Below, piece by piece: positions 17,986 through 30,235 of a stretch of 64,000 bases of DNA (position 1 is its first letter; each line of letters starts with the position of its first letter). The DNA comes from Amia ocellicauda (Eukaryota > Chordata > Actinopteri > Amiiformes > Amiidae). The DNA is taken from the NCBI RefSeq assembly GCF_036373705.1, contig NC_089863.1:9469357-9533356 (forward strand). The letters run 5' to 3'. Made by a program: the position numbers and the translations under genes. Below the pieces are notes generated by a model. That model had not been told where the DNA came from and made no database searches. It saw nothing but the letters and a program-made list of their open reading frames with translations.

Positions 17986-19870
17986 GAGACTTTGTAGCAC
18001 AAATTACTACACATTTCAAGCACATCAGCGAATCATAGATTATTATTATTATTACTAGAACTACTAAAATCCCTTGAAACAACACATCTCCCCAATGTCC
18101 CATTATCCCTTTTAAACACCCAAACCTCCTCAAATCTTCCCCATGGTTCTGAAACTTGGATGTGGGCTGCGAGGTCCAGGATGTGCTCAGAGTTGTATGT
18201 AGGTGCAGTATTCCTTGCATATGAGGTCGGAGCAGCTGTGCTCCTCTCCTTCTCCAAGGACACCCTCGGTGGGATTTACTCTTGTGTCCTTGATTATGTG
18301 TATGGATTTATCTCATGGGAGGAGGACAGCCTCCCACCTGGCCCGTCTACTATCAGACCATGTGTAGGAGCTCGACAATTGTGTGCTGTGTGTGCAGACA
18401 AGGTAGAGTGACGGGAATCTCATAAATCATCCCATAATAATCTCATGCGGAGAAAGGCCTTTTTTTTTCGATTTGCTAACAGCCTCATTGTCATTAGGGC
18501 TTTGCACAGTTCCCGCACTGTTGTCCCAGAGAAGAGAGTGCCCCTATCGCTGGAAATTTCCCTGGGATATATCTGAGCTGTTACTGTAAGACCTGGGGAA
18601 TATTTGAGCTCTTATGGAAGGTGCAGTGGCCACCTGCAATTTCCTGGAGCTTTTAACGGCACATCTCAGATCGTTTTTATCCTCCCCAATGAGGAATAAA
18701 TCGATAATTTGTAGACACGATGTGTGTTTCACATAACATTAGAGATCCTCCTTATAATAGGGATCTCTCTCACATTGTACAGCAAAGGGCTATTCCTCTA
18801 CCATGTTGGACTATTTCCCTGCAGTCTGCAGTTTAACCTTATCTAGTGCATTCCTGAGTTCACCTTATGACCTCCACTTGGGCACAGAAATGGGGCCCTT
18901 GTTAGGCAGATTGGTGGAAAGCAGTGTAGAAAAAGCTGTTTTACTATATGTAATGCATCATACAGTAGTTGACATCTGCACAGTTTGTAAGGTTTCCATT
19001 AGAGGAACATTTTCTTAATAATCTTACGTATGATGTATGAGAAGCACAAATGATTTTGATATAGTACTCAATTGTCGTCATATTTCCTGCGCTTACTAAA
19101 CCAATTTAATAATAATTTTACTTATCAATGTAAAAATGTTTTTATGTGGAGCTATCAACCTTTCAAAGCAAAGTGCTCAGCTCTATCATCTTTCAATGCT
19201 AATTTATAAATCTCGGAGATCTTATTAATATTATAATATTCATTATACCAGCTCCTTAGACAATAGTTAGTAATAATTAGAGTAAGTATGGCAGTTATTA
19301 ATCAATTATCTTTATTTGAGTTTGTTTAAAACAAACTCACATAACCATACATTTGTAATTATTTTCATAGTATCATTAGGAACAATTCTCAATATAAATG
19401 TAATCATTTTTTATTCGTCTGTATCAACATCAGTGTTATTATTATTAGTAATGCAACCATTACTATCTCTGCCACTGCCCCCTGCCATTATTTATATGAA
19501 AAGTGCTTTTATTTACACCAAGTAAATTCCTTATTTTCCTTCATATTCTCTTTCAATTACCCTTAGAAAACGGCAGCACATTATTACATTTTTTTCAAAA
19601 CAAACTTTTCTTCAAAGCCTTTTCAACTCTCAGACCCTCGTTATCTTTCTCAAACCTTCTTGAGCTTCGGCTAACATCACTCTGCATCCTAACAGCTGTT
19701 CTTTTCTCCTTTCCCTAATTTCGTACTAGAAATATATTCAAGTTATATGGATCGACTTCTATTATTATCATTTATACATACATTCATTTCATTCTTTGTA
19801 ATACCTATTAGATTTGTTTGGTTCTTTTCATAGCATTCTGTATAAAGTAACACTATAATTCTATCATTAT
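17986..19870. other. AT-rich intergenic sequence, no recognised element
   Basis: Apart from short ATT repeats at 18040-18055 I see no coding exon, known transposon or tandem array. Reading frames are under 90 codons and show no conserved motif. Confidence 0.5.
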
Positions 19871-19894
19871 TCATGATTTTTGACTCTCTTAGTC

Positions 19895-20350
19895 TTATTC
19901 TGGACCATTCGTCTGGGCCTGGGGTTTCTTGTGTCCGGAGCGGAGTCCTGTTTGTGACGCGAGCTGAAGACCTTTTAGGGACGAGACGGCGGATCAGGAG
20001 TTCAGGTACGAAAAGGAGACTTTATTTTGGATACACAAGCAGCTTGGGGAGAAAACCAGAGAGCGAGGCAGTCTCACTCTCCACCGCGTTCTCAAAGGGC
20101 GGCTCTCCAAGCTCACATAAAGATACAACCACAGTGTTATAGGAGAGGTGCATAGTGTCCAATCAGTGGGGGGCAGCTTCCCAACCGCTCTTGAGGGCTG
20201 GTCCGGCCCGGGTGCCCCACTTCGGCTGTCCTGCCTGGAGACGAGTTTGCCAGGCAATGGTTCGAGGTCATGGCTGTCTTATCTGAGAGAAAATTCCTGA
20301 GGAGGAGATGTAAACGACGGGACGCAGTTGCCCCAAACAGATACTGGAAC
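19895..20350. mobile_element. Possible LTR fragment
   Basis: A GC-richer block with an internal GACTTTATTTTGG (an AATAAA on the minus strand), abruptly different from the AT-rich flanks. Its make-up resembles the solo LTR at 43279-43813, but I could not define ends or a target-site duplication. Confidence 0.3.
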
Positions 20351-20469
20351 AAAGAGAGTAGTGTGAGAGAGACACTTAAGCAGAGAGAGAGAGATCTGAT
20401 TATGTATACATAGCAGGATATCTACTTTTATTAATATGCTAAGCTGACATACATTTTATTATATTTAAA

Positions 20470-20770
20470 AACTTTAGCAAGACCTCAGGGTCTTCACCCC
20501 TTGTCAGGAAAATGCAGAGACATCAGTGGCCCAAGGCGATTTAACCCGTTATTTGCTTTGCCAAATATGCGACTTGTTTAAATAGGTTGGCATATGTGGC
20601 ATGTTTCCCTGCTGTTTGCCAATGGTAGCCACATTGGGCCGGGCTAAATACACTGCCCCTCGTCAAGAATCCGCAGAGGCATCAGAACCCCGAAGTGATT
20701 TAACCCGTTAATTTAATTGCTAAATATTTAACCTGTATAAATAAATGTGTGCACAGGAAGCTGCGCATAT
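20470..20770 (+). repeat. Dispersed repeat in two adjacent copies
   Basis: Two related units (about 20500-20645 and 20650-20765) share CCGCAGAG(A/G)(C)ATCAG and GATTTAACCCGTTA. A third copy in the same orientation is at about 34005-34205. Class unknown. Confidence 0.65.
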
Positions 20771-20929
20771 ATGAAGCTGCAAATAAGACGACAACTTCTG
20801 TCTTGTGCAATACGGGGACTTTTTATGATGGTTTTGAACTATGTAATATCCAACAAGTTTTATTTCACTAATAGGCAGCATACAACTCAAATGTTTTAAT
20901 GTAGATAGTCTATGAGGGACATCTGAAGT

Positions 20930-21575
20930 GTTTAGTAATGTAAAGCTTGTTTCTTTCGTGCAAGGAGTCGACCCAACTCATCATTGCAGGGGCAACAAGA
21001 AGTTGTTTTATGTATTATTACTGCAGCACACACAGGTCTCAGGGACTGAACTGAATACACTGACTCGTTCTTCCGCCTCCCTTCACCTTTTATGTCTGAT
21101 TCTGACCGACATGTCTGGTTTGGGCTTTTCTGTTATTTTGTACAGTTTGGTACGCAGAGTTTCAATTCAGTGTTTATCCCATTTCCTGTAGTCCTGTTGA
21201 TTGACTGGGCCCCGAACCTCACTCCCATTCAGTGTGATGGGCTGGATAACGCAGTCTATTATTTTGAACCTGATTTTGACAGGTATACTATTCTGTGTAG
21301 CTTCTGTTATATTGTGTTAAAAGCTCTTTGTTATTCTTCTTCCAATGAATTCACTGCCTCGTTAAAGCTCCCTGATGAGTGTGTGTCTGTGTGTGAGAGT
21401 GAAGGGCATGTGCGAATATTTAATTAAAAACTTCTCATTATCTGTTACACTTCTTTTGAGAGTTCCTCTGTATCTCTGCATCAAAACATCTGAAAAGAAG
21501 AAATAGTCCGTGCATTAACAAAGCAGGCGTCTTAAAACAAAGTGAAAGACCTTTCCCCAAATAAGGTAGTGAACC
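20930..21575 (-). mobile_element. LINE fragment (C-terminal region of the polyprotein)
   Basis: 21060-21400 parallels 51630-51940 of the long LINE: the CCTGTTGA...TGACTG, GGGCTGGAT and TTTTGACAGGTAT landmarks are in the same order. 21420-21575 (AAAACATCTGAAAAG to AAATAAGGTAGTGAACCA) also follows the LINE pieces at 27070-27400 and 43100-44042, so it belongs to the same ancestral insertion or duplicon. Confidence 0.65.
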
Positions 21576-21913
21576 AATGTGTATGTGCACTGGGCCATGT
21601 ATTAGTGATCATACCCCCCTGCTATTTGTCCCACTCAAAGTTTAGGGTATAGACTTTTGGGGAGCCACATGTCAAGGGTTTGCCAGCTTTTATACAGTTG
21701 TTAGGATTCAAAATGTCGACTAGTTTCCTGACTGTGAACTGAATATTTTTATTCATCACAATCTCCCTGTGATCTTGTGAACAGAGTAGTACTGACTGTA
21801 TTATTGTTGACCGTCCACAGCAGACCCTCTGTGTCCCCCCCAGGCCCTGTGTGCATAACAGCCCAGTCTATTACATAACACTCTCCCACAACACCAGCTG
21901 CTCTGCAAAATAC

Positions 21914-21919
21914 TTTATT
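21914..21919 (-). promoter_or_regulatory. Poly(A) signal of RNase gene 1
   Basis: AATAAA on the minus strand, about 180 bases past the stop. The same hexamer in the same context (AATAAAGTATTTTGCAGAG) follows RNase genes 2 and 3, which supports it. Confidence 0.7.
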
Positions 21920-22098
21920 TTATATCTTTTTTATACTTTTTGTGATGCAGGAGAGACAGCGGGGGTATCAGCATGAGAGACGCAGCTCTCAGGAGATTGA
22001 CACAGCCAGAGTGTCACACAGCAGAGAGACAGTGTAAAGGCAGAGATAGTTAAAACCACAGAAAACTAAATCACAATAATACACGTGTGATGTTAGAA

Positions 22099-22584
22099 TC
22101 ACTGGCAGCGTCCATTCGCCCGATTGGGCCGGTTGTTGGTGGTCTGGAAGTGGTCGGGCAGGCAGAGGTTGTTGATTTTGTCGCAGGCCAGTGTGATGAA
22201 TTTCCGGGCAGGAATGACACTAGTGACATGACACACATTGAGTCTGTTGCTGCTCCGCACGCTGTACACTGTGAACATGTTAGCGCTCACACACAGGTTC
22301 CCCTGGTTGTTCTGCGAGAATCTCCAGCCTCCTCCCCCGCAAACGTCGCTGACATCCGACAGAGATGAGTCAATGAAGGTCTGGTTTGGGACTCGGCCGC
22401 AGAGTCCCCTGGAACTTAAGAAGCGTCTCCATCGCTGTTTGTTGGAGCTCCTGGGGAAGCCCGACGGTACGTGCCTGTTGAGGAATGTATTGTATCGACC
22501 TATAGGTACTCGGTTGACGCAGGGCTGGCTCTGGCCGGGGCCGATCGCCAGCACAGCCAACACACACAGCACTGACATCAACAT
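22099..22584 (-). CDS. RNase A-family secreted ribonuclease, paralogue 1
   Basis: 161-aa precursor from one coding exon (5' edge 22590, CCACAG acceptor; ATG at 22584-22582). Residues 1-19 form a Leu/Val-rich signal peptide ending GPGQS. Catalytic His positions of RNase A are matched by His38 (YNTFLNRH) and His145 (PDHFQ). The CKxxNTF element reads CGRVPNQTF (62-70), so the catalytic Lys is Arg or absent. Eight Cys in the mature part (22, 62, 82, 98, 118, 134, 141, 160) do not follow the RNase A pattern. The mature protein is Arg-rich. RNase A-family proteins cleave RNA outside the cell or act in host defence and angiogenesis; which applies here is unknown. Differs from paralogues 2 and 3 at roughly 30 positions. 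The absence of stops and conservation of all Cys argue for a functional gene. Confidence 0.88.
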   Translation of the reverse strand: MLMSVLCVLAVLAIGPGQSQPCVNRVPIGRYNTFLNRHVPSGFPRSSNKQRWRRFLSSRGLCGRVPNQTFIDSSLSDVSDVCGGGGWRFSQNNQGNLCVSANMFTVYSVRSSNRLNVCHVTSVIPARKFITLACDKINNLCLPDHFQTTNNRPNRANGRCQ

Positions 22585-22816
22585 CTTCACCTGTGGAGAC
22601 AAGACAGAGAGAGTGAGACAGGGAGGGATGGACAGGGATGGAGAGAAAGAGACAGACAGGGGGAAGGAGCGATGAGGAGAGAGAGAGGGTTACTGTGCCT
22701 GTGAAGTGTGCTTTAACACACTCAGAGACTAAGGAAATGGAAAGCCATACAGAGAGAGAGAGAGAAATACATGCTTTAATACAGATAAAACACATGTTCT
22801 AATAGAGACACTTCAC

Positions 22817-22902
22817 CTGGAGAGAAACGCAGAGAGAGTTCGCTGGTCTGGTCTGAAGCGGTCGAGTGTGAGTGCAGCACTGAGGGTCTGTGTGCTTATA
22901 TA
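22817..22902 (-). promoter_or_regulatory. TATA box and untranslated exon 1 of RNase gene 1
   Basis: TATATAAG at 22902-22895 on the minus strand. Exon 1 ends at 22817 with CCAG|GTGAAGTG. The same TATA, exon and donor arrangement precedes genes 2 and 3 and an orphan copy at 28.7 kb. The intron to the coding exon is about 226 bases. Confidence 0.8.
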
Positions 22903-22973
22903 CTGCCCCTCTGAGCTCAGAGTAAGGACTGAGTGTGAATTTCACAACTCAACACACACACATACACACACTG

Positions 22974-22979
<6 letters not shown>

Positions 22980-23009
<30 letters not shown>

Positions 23010-23010
23010 A
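22980..23010. repeat. (CT)n upstream of RNase promoter
   Basis: About 12 CT units after a (CACA) run. The equivalent positions upstream of the orphan promoter (28818-28845) and genes 2 and 3 (GAGAGA at 50346-50356 and 61562-61573) carry the same type of repeat. Confidence 0.85.
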
Positions 23011-23039
23011 TACTCAAATATACACATATTGTATACGTA

Positions 23040-23985
23040 CAGACACACTCAAATTTAAAACAAGCTTTATTGGCATGACAAGTTTACACAAAGCATTTAT
23101 AGATGTAGTAAAGACAATAGAATAGATACATTAACATTACATTACAAGGAAAAATGTAAAAGCTTTACTGGTTTTACAAGTGTACAGTTCTTGTACATGC
23201 ATGTCCAGACGTCCACAGGGCTGCTGGGCTGTGTTGGAGCTAAAGCCACCATTGAAGAGTCAATGCTGCTGTCAGATTGCTGGCCGGCTCTCTGGCGTCT
23301 CTTCCCATTATCAATGCATTACAGAAGCACAAGGGACAGCCCTGACCCCTGCTAGTAAACCTGTATAAAGAGGTCCTGGAGACACATAGCCTCTCTCCTG
23401 CCTGTGTCTGGCACTGGGATGAAACCCGAATTACGACAGGCCAGAAACTGGCGAAAGTGTGGTTCCACTGGTGAGAGCAGGCAGGTAAAGGGAGCGGTGG
23501 TGAGCGGGGGTGACAGTTACAGGGCTCTGTGCGATGAGGCTGCAGGCGTCGACCCGCCCCCAGTGTATTATTGTCCCTGCAGACTCATGCATGGACCCCC
23601 AGTCAGTGGGGTATTCCAGCCCCAGTGGTGTGGGATTGTTGTTGAGGTGGTGCGACCCGTCCAGAGCTCACAGCCTCCACACAGAGTCGGCACATCACAG
23701 TGCTGGAGGGGCATCATGGCCACCAGACACCAGTAGCCAGGAACCTGCGCCAGTTAAGGGGCTGGAGAGTCACCTGAGAGAGAAGCAGCACGGCAGCAGC
23801 AACAGCACGATATTATCAGACTTGTCCAATAATTTACACCCTGAGAAGGGACGTGCATCTCTCAGCGTGTGGCTTGCAAGATCTTTAGAAATAGGTCTCT
23901 GTGAATGTCGATTTTGCAAGCTATTTAGAAATATGTTTTTGATAAGATCTATTTGGGTGGAGGATCTGGAATATTTTGCAAATAG
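23040..23985. repeat. RNase upstream flank, a duplicated unit
   Basis: Copies: 28860-29330 (direct, first half), 32820-33350 (inverted, second half), 49870-50290 (inverted, first half). Landmarks are CTTTATTGGCATGACAAG, the stretch from GTACAGTTCTTGTACATGCA to CAGATTGCTGG, and AGCAGCACGGCAGCAGCAAC. The first half contains a LINE-3'-tail-like motif. It marks the extent of each duplicated RNase block. Confidence 0.8.
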
Positions 23986-25200
23986 ATCCCCACTGTGGAA
24001 TTCAATAGAATTGCACCCAAATTACTTAGTCCAGTGAAATTATACCTTTCAACAAAACTGAACTGTAAATAACATTACCTCTCGGTCTTGCTCTGCACCC
24101 CCACCCCCCCCATCTCTCACTCTCTCTTCCCATTTCCCTGTCCTTAATTACATAATGTAATGTTAGTCAGGATGAGTAGTGTTGTGCGTCATTATTGTCT
24201 CATTTTAAATGAAGTTTAAAGATACTTTGTCTGCATGTAGCACTACTTTTGGAACAATAGATTATTGGATAATACCTTATTTATATGGCAGTACACAGGT
24301 GATTGTGGTACCCCAACCAAGGTCACTATAAAATTAAGTTCTCTACGCCACCCATTCATTATGCTGGAAGTAAAGGGAACTCCGAATCCAAGTACTTTAC
24401 AATCCCTGCTCAGATCCCTTCCAAAATAAATGGAAGAATAAATTAAACAAAAACATGCATAGAGTATGTTCTGCCCTGTCACAGGCAAGGGTCTTTATTA
24501 TACAATACAGATAAAACAAATAAAAGGCCTTTGCTGGTTACAAGAGAAAAGAAATGTATTAATATCTGCCAATCGCTGTAGAAATTAACTCCTCCCCCGA
24601 TAGCACCCAGACAGGAACACAGTCAAAGGCGTCACTGCTCCTAAATAAAACATGCTCAAAAGAAAATACAAATACATTTAAAGTGCTTCACACAAAATAG
24701 ATAAGGCGTAAGAACAATCTTTAACTTATAACAAATGTAAAGTTTAAGGACAATCTTTAACTGATTGTAAATATAATAAAAAAAAAATCCACACTAAACA
24801 GACGGGGCAGTGACAGAGACTATATTCTAGCACTTGAGATATACATTTGCATCGCAAGAGTCCAAGACATTTGTACATGCAAGTGCAGATCTTATAACTC
24901 AAGGTCTCCAAGCAATATACTGTCAGTTTAAAAAGCAGTGCAAAATGATAAGACTCTAAAAAATAACAAACTAAAGTGGAAACAAATCAGTGGCCAACGC
25001 GTGTCCTATAAATTAAAGAAAAACAAGTGTGACCACCAACATAGTTCAAAGCAATACTGAAATCATTAAACAAAGTAAAACATACATTACCTCCGGTGAA
25101 CCACAACAAAGTAATCAGCTGTCACACCAACCCGTTCACCCTACAAATACCCATGACAAAATAATAAAATGAATAAACAAACATTTCAAAACAAGAGGTG
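23986..25200. other. AT-rich intergenic sequence, no gene seen
   Basis: 24215-24300 has a counterpart at 62975-63060 downstream of RNase gene 3 (GATACTTTGTCTGCATG, then ACACTACTTTTGG-like), so this too belongs to a duplicated RNase flank. The remainder shows no element I recognise. Confidence 0.5.
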
Positions 25201-25206
25201 GAGATC

Positions 25207-25208
<2 letters not shown>

Positions 25209-25296
<88 letters not shown>
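25209..25296. repeat. (CA)44 microsatellite
   Basis: About 88 bases of perfect CA dinucleotide. Confidence 0.98.
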
Positions 25297-25298
<2 letters not shown>

Positions 25299-25779
25299 GA
25301 GAATGCAACTGTCCTTACCTGTAGCAGCAAAGAGACCAACACAAACGCTGGCAGCCTTCATTGACACAATTAACTGCCATTCATTATATACAACACCCCT
25401 CCTTGCTTTAACAGATGTGATAAATTAACTAATTAAGCAATAATTCATATGGTTGGTCTCACTTACTACATTCATATCAGGGATAGTTTGTAATTTATGT
25501 AGTAATACCATAACAGTATATTTTAGGGTAGAAGTAGTATGTATCAGGAATAGTCTGTAAAAGTTAATAGGTTAGTATGTGAAATATGACAGCAGTCCTC
25601 AAAAGCCCACCCTGGACCCTATTTTTGTACCCTGGATGGGTGAAAAATAGAGCCCATCGAGTCTGACGTGGATTTAACCTCTTCGCAGCACAGATGTACA
25701 CCAGGTTCTGGTGATCCTTGAGAACAAGGAAGGGATGCTTTGAACCCTCCTGTCAATGCTACCATTCGTCAAATGCCAA

Positions 25780-27075
25780 TTTGATGTCAAGGAGCACAAT
25801 TTCCAATGTCATAGTTGCACTCAGCAGTTGAAAGCTTCTTAGTAAAGAAAGCGCATGGGTGGAGCTTGGAAGGTTGACCGTGTCTTTGAGATAGGACAGT
25901 GCCCGCTCTGGTTTCTGATGCATCAACTTCTACGACGCATGGAAGAGAGGGATCAGGGTGTTTTAAGATAGGAGCAGTGGTGAATAAAGATTTGTGGTGG
26001 AGGAAAGCAAGATGACAAGCAAGGTGAGGGGGCATAGCCACTGAACGGAAATTGCAAATTAAACCCCTGCAAAAGTTATCGAAACCAATAAAGCGTTGCA
26101 ATTCATTTATGGTTCAGGGCTGAGGCCAATTGGTGATGGCACTTATCTTGTTTTGGTCCACATGCACTCCATCTGCATCGACGATGTACCCCAAGAAGCC
26201 AATGCATTGACTGTGAAATACACATTTCTCTGCCTTCACTTAAAGCCTGTTCTGTAACAGACAATGAAGGACCTGCCTAACATGGAATATGTGATCAGAG
26301 AAAGTAGAAGAGTAGATTAGAATATCATCAATGTAAACAATGACAAACTGGTGTAAGACCTTGGAAGACTGAAGGGGCATTTACTAATCCGAACGTATGA
26401 CAAGGTATTTGTATTGGCCATTGCTTGTAATAAAAGCCATCTTCCATTTGTCCCCTTTTCTAATCTGGATCAGATTATATGCACTGCGCAAATGGAGCTT
26501 TGTGAAAAAGCAAGCTCCTCAGAGTTGTTCTGCAGCCGGTACCAAAGGTAAAGGGTAGCGATACTTAATAGTAATTTCATTGAAGCCCCGGTAGTCAATA
26601 GATGGTCTGAGTCCCCCATCCTTCTTTGACTCAAAAAAGAAATTAGCAGCAGCTGGAGAAGTGGAGGGTCAAATGATACCAAGATCCAGGACTTCCTTCA
26701 CATAATCCTCCATGGCCTGCGATTCTGGAAAGGACAGGGGGTAGATAGTCCTCTTGGGGGAGAGGTTCCTGCAGCTAGTTGATCGCACAGTCCCAGGGAC
26801 AATGAGGAGGTAGTCAAGATGCTTGTGACTTACTGAATACTGCTGCCAGGTCCGTATAGTCGGAATGGATCTCAGTAAATTTGGAAAGGGTAGGGCTTTC
26901 GATATGAGTCTCTTGACAGGGGAAGGAAAGGCAGCATGAGTAGCAGTGACTTCCCCAGGACAGTATTGATTATGGAGAGCCGGGACGGACAGAACAGGCA
27001 TCGTGGAAGTGACCCGCTTGGCCGCAGTATAAGTAGAAGTGTTGTTGTAGCCTACATTGTCTTTCCTGGGACCCA
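25780..27075 (-). mobile_element. Degenerate Ty3/gypsy-type LTR retrotransposon, pol fragment
   Basis: On the minus strand the order is a pre-RT region (YPLSFPESQAMEDYVKEVL), RT palm fragments ([20 protein letters not shown], then YRYPLPLVP and VNAPSVFQ) and the RNase H start ([30 protein letters not shown]). All are Ty3/gypsy pol landmarks. Several stops and frame shifts separate them and no LTRs are seen next to them, so it is a relic. Confidence 0.8.
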
Positions 27076-27213
27076 TACCTCACTCCCATACAGAGCAATG
27101 GGCTGGATAAAGTGGCCTATTATTGTTAACCCAATTTAGTTTGTGTAAGAAGCTCCTTGTGTTTCTTCTTTTAATGCATTCACTGCCATGTTAAAGCTCC
27201 CTGACGTACACAC

Positions 27214-27246
<33 letters not shown>

Positions 27247-27400
27247 CCTTCTCATGATCTGTCTTTCAAAATGTCACACTTCTCTTGAGAGTTTCTCTCT
27301 CAACCAAAACATCTGAAAAGAAGAAATAGTCTGTGCATTAGCAAAGCAGGAATCTTAAAACAGTGTGAAAAACCTTCCCCCAAATAAGGTAGTGAACCAA
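27065..27400 (-). mobile_element. LINE C-terminal fragment plus linked flank
   Basis: 27070-27230 repeats the GGGCTGGATAA and TTAAAGCTCCCTGA landmarks of 21.2-21.4 kb. It is followed by a (GT)n run and the CATCTGAAAAGAAGAAATAG/AAATAAGGTAGTGAACCA segment seen at 21.5 and 44.0 kb. Confidence 0.6.
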
Positions 27401-28500
27401 CTCAAGCGACAAGAACAGGAACACATGGGAGCAGTGGCCAACTGTCGCTGGATTGTAACTGAAACGTTTTAATTAAAACAGCCCAGTGTACAGGTGGACT
27501 AGGAGATTGCCTAGGGCCCCAGAATATCAACAGGCCGCTAAAATATGACATGGATAATATTTTTAACCAAAAAAATAGAGCTTTTTTGCTGGACATTATA
27601 TGCCGACTCTGAGTGGAGTGACTGAGCATTTACCCATTACAACATGCGCAATTATTTTATGTTTATATGTGGATGTTTTTTTTTTCTTCAATATTTTCCA
27701 TTCGGTGCAATATTGAAATTGTGTTACTGTTATTATTTATTATTATCATTACAGTCAACTCCTTATAATTGCACAGTAGATTATCTGTTTTATTGCATAG
27801 CAAACAGCTGACCATTTTAAAATGCATAATTTTTAATGGAAACATGCTTCAGTCAAATGTATATCATTTAACGGACAATTCATATTAGTGCATAAAGCTG
27901 TGTGCTCTGTAAATCATACGACCTTATTTTGGCAAATATGTACTGAATTGCATATACCATTCTAACTGTTAAAGGACTTAAGGAGACAGCTTTGAAGCCT
28001 ATTTTATGACAGGCCTGTGCTCACTAAAGGACAAAGATAACACAACCATGCTGGAGACCCCCCTCCCCACCAACTGACAAATGGGCTGCTTGATAACAAA
28101 CAATAAAAGGTGACTTAAACCTAACTTAATGACAATTAAGTAATTCTACCTAACATGCTCAAGCCATGTCGGTCTTAAAAGAAATACCATTAGCTAAAAC
28201 AACCATTGGACCATTTATTTTCACATTCCTCAAAGCCATCACACCCCCAATACACATTCTTTAGGAATCAAGGGAGAGTTTGGAAGGAAAGAGATTAGAA
28301 TCTCTGTCTCAAATGTATAAAAACCAAATGTTTAAACTAGCAATTCGGAGTGGCACAATTGGGAGTGGAACAACCTGGGAGAAGAAACCAAGGAGACGAA
28401 ATCCAGGAAGACTGAACGGAACCAGAACCAGAACTTCTCCACCAAAAACCTGAAAGCTTTGCAACCGTCCTCAAGTGGAAGCAGTTTGGAAGCAGGACAG
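27401..28500. other. Intergenic, no gene recognised
   Basis: Mostly AT-rich unique-looking sequence. No splice-consistent exon or named element. Confidence 0.5.
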
Positions 28501-29330
28501 TGAGGGTTACTGTGTCTGTGAAGTGTGTTACACTAACTCAGGAAGAGAGGGAAACTGAAAGAGTGAGATAACTACATACTCTAACAGAGATAACATACAT
28601 GTTCTAATAGAGATAAAATACATGCTCTAATGGAGACACTTCACCTGGACAGAAACGCAGAGAGAATTCGCTGGCGGTGGGTCTGGTCTGAAGCGGTCGA
28701 GTGTGAGTGCAGCACTGAGGGTCTGTGTGCTTATATACTGCCCCTCTGAGCTCACACTGCCAGTAAGGACTGAGTGTGAATTTCACAACTCAACACACAC
28801 ACATACACACACTGACAGTCTCTCTCTCTCTCTCTCTCTCTCTCACTGATACTCAAATATACACATACTGTATACGTACAGACACACTCAAATTTAAAAC
28901 AAGCTTTATTGGCATGACAAGTTTACACAAAGCATTTATAGATGTAGTAAAGACAATAGAATAGATACATTAACATTACATTACAAGTAAAAATGTAAAA
29001 GCTTTACTGGTTTTACAAGTGTACAGTTCTTGTACATGCATGTCCAGACGTCCACAGGGCTGCTGGGCTGTGTTGGAGCTAAAGCCACCATTGAAGAGTC
29101 AATGCTGCTGTCAGATTGCTGGACAAAGGCCGGCTCTCTGGCGTCTCTTGCATTACAGAAGCACAAGGGACAGCCCTGACCCCTGCTAGTAAACCTGTAT
29201 AAAGAGGTCCTGGAGACTCAGAGCCTCTCTCCTGCCTGTGTTTGGCACTGGGATGAAACCGGATTTAAACTAGTCCACACATCACTGTTCTGGAGGGGCA
29301 TCATGGCCACCAGACACCAGTAGCCAGGAA
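28501..29330 (-). pseudogene. Orphan RNase promoter, exon 1 and upstream flank without a coding exon
   Basis: Direct copy of 22690-23360. TATATAAG at 28737-28730, exon 1 ending at 28645 and a GTGAAGTG donor are intact, but homology stops near 28501 inside the intron and no RNase coding exon follows. A transcript started here would have to splice into unrelated sequence. Confidence 0.8.
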
Positions 29331-29334
29331 ACTG

Positions 29335-30180
29335 CTACTGTCCTCACCTACCATCCTCCTGGGAGACTTCAACATCCACCTCTCCAACCCTTTCCACTAT
29401 GCCGGATTTCTTCCTCTCCTTCACTCCTTTAACTTCTCTCTCTCCCCATCTCCCCCCACCCACAGGGCTGGCCGCCAGCTAGACCTCATCTTCTCTAGAG
29501 GCTGCTCCCCTTCGACACTCTCCGTGACACCCATGGACATCTCGGATTACCACTTCATTTCCTTCTCCCTTTCCCTTCCCTCCCTCCCCTCTCCACCCAC
29601 TCCCTCTGTCACCTTCCACCATAATCTCCGCTCTGTCTCCCCCTCCACCCTTGCCTCCACTGCCATCACTCTCTTGCCTTCCATTGCTTGTTTTTCAAAT
29701 CTATCTGTCAACTGTGCTACCTCCTCTTTGTTCTCCTCCCTCACCTCCTCCCTTGACTCTCTCTGTCCTCTCATGTCACGTCGTGCCCGTCCCTCCCCTC
29801 CTCAATCTTGGCTCTCTGCTGTCCTCCGTGCAATCTCTACCGCTCCCTACTGTCCACATTCTCGTCCTCTCTCACCTCAGCCAAGAAGTCTTACTTCCAA
29901 TCTCTCTTCGAATCCACTATCAACAACCCTCACAAACTCTTCTCCACCTTCTCCTTCCTCCTTGCCCCCCCCCTCCCCCTCCTCCTCCCTCATCTCTCAC
30001 TGCTGATGATTTCGCCTCCTTCTCCTCCAAGATTGCAGACATCCGCAGGCTCTTCAATACTCCACCCTCATCTATGTTTTAGCTAAGTTGAACTTGTAAT
30101 GATTGATGCCTTGTACTTCTCTGTATTTTTGCACTTATGTTGTAAATTGCCCTGGATTAGGGCGTCTGCCAAAAAATAAA

Positions 30181-30234
<54 letters not shown>

Positions 30235-30235
30235 T
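29335..30235 (+). mobile_element. L2-type LINE fragment with 3' tail
   Basis: Frames with stops encode the end of an apurinic endonuclease domain (LLGDFNIHLSNPF, LDLIFSRGCSPSTLSV, SDYHFISFSLSL) and linker (SAKKSYFQSLFESTINNPHK). It then ends with GCCCTGGATTAGGGCGTCTG and an AAT repeat (30177-30233). That 3' end also appears at about 34765-34810 and 44505-44535. The reverse transcriptase region is deleted. Confidence 0.75.

Noticed and set aside
22238-22675. Frames antisense to the RNase exons (also 54631-55198 and 61892-62522)
   Set aside because: Shadows of the RNase genes. They recur only because the genes are paralogous.
25122-25428. His/Thr and Cys/Val repeat frames
   Set aside because: (CA)n microsatellite.
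29524-30086. Ser/Pro/Leu-rich frame as a host gene
   Set aside because: Contains LINE endonuclease and linker motifs and ends in an L2-type 3' tail.
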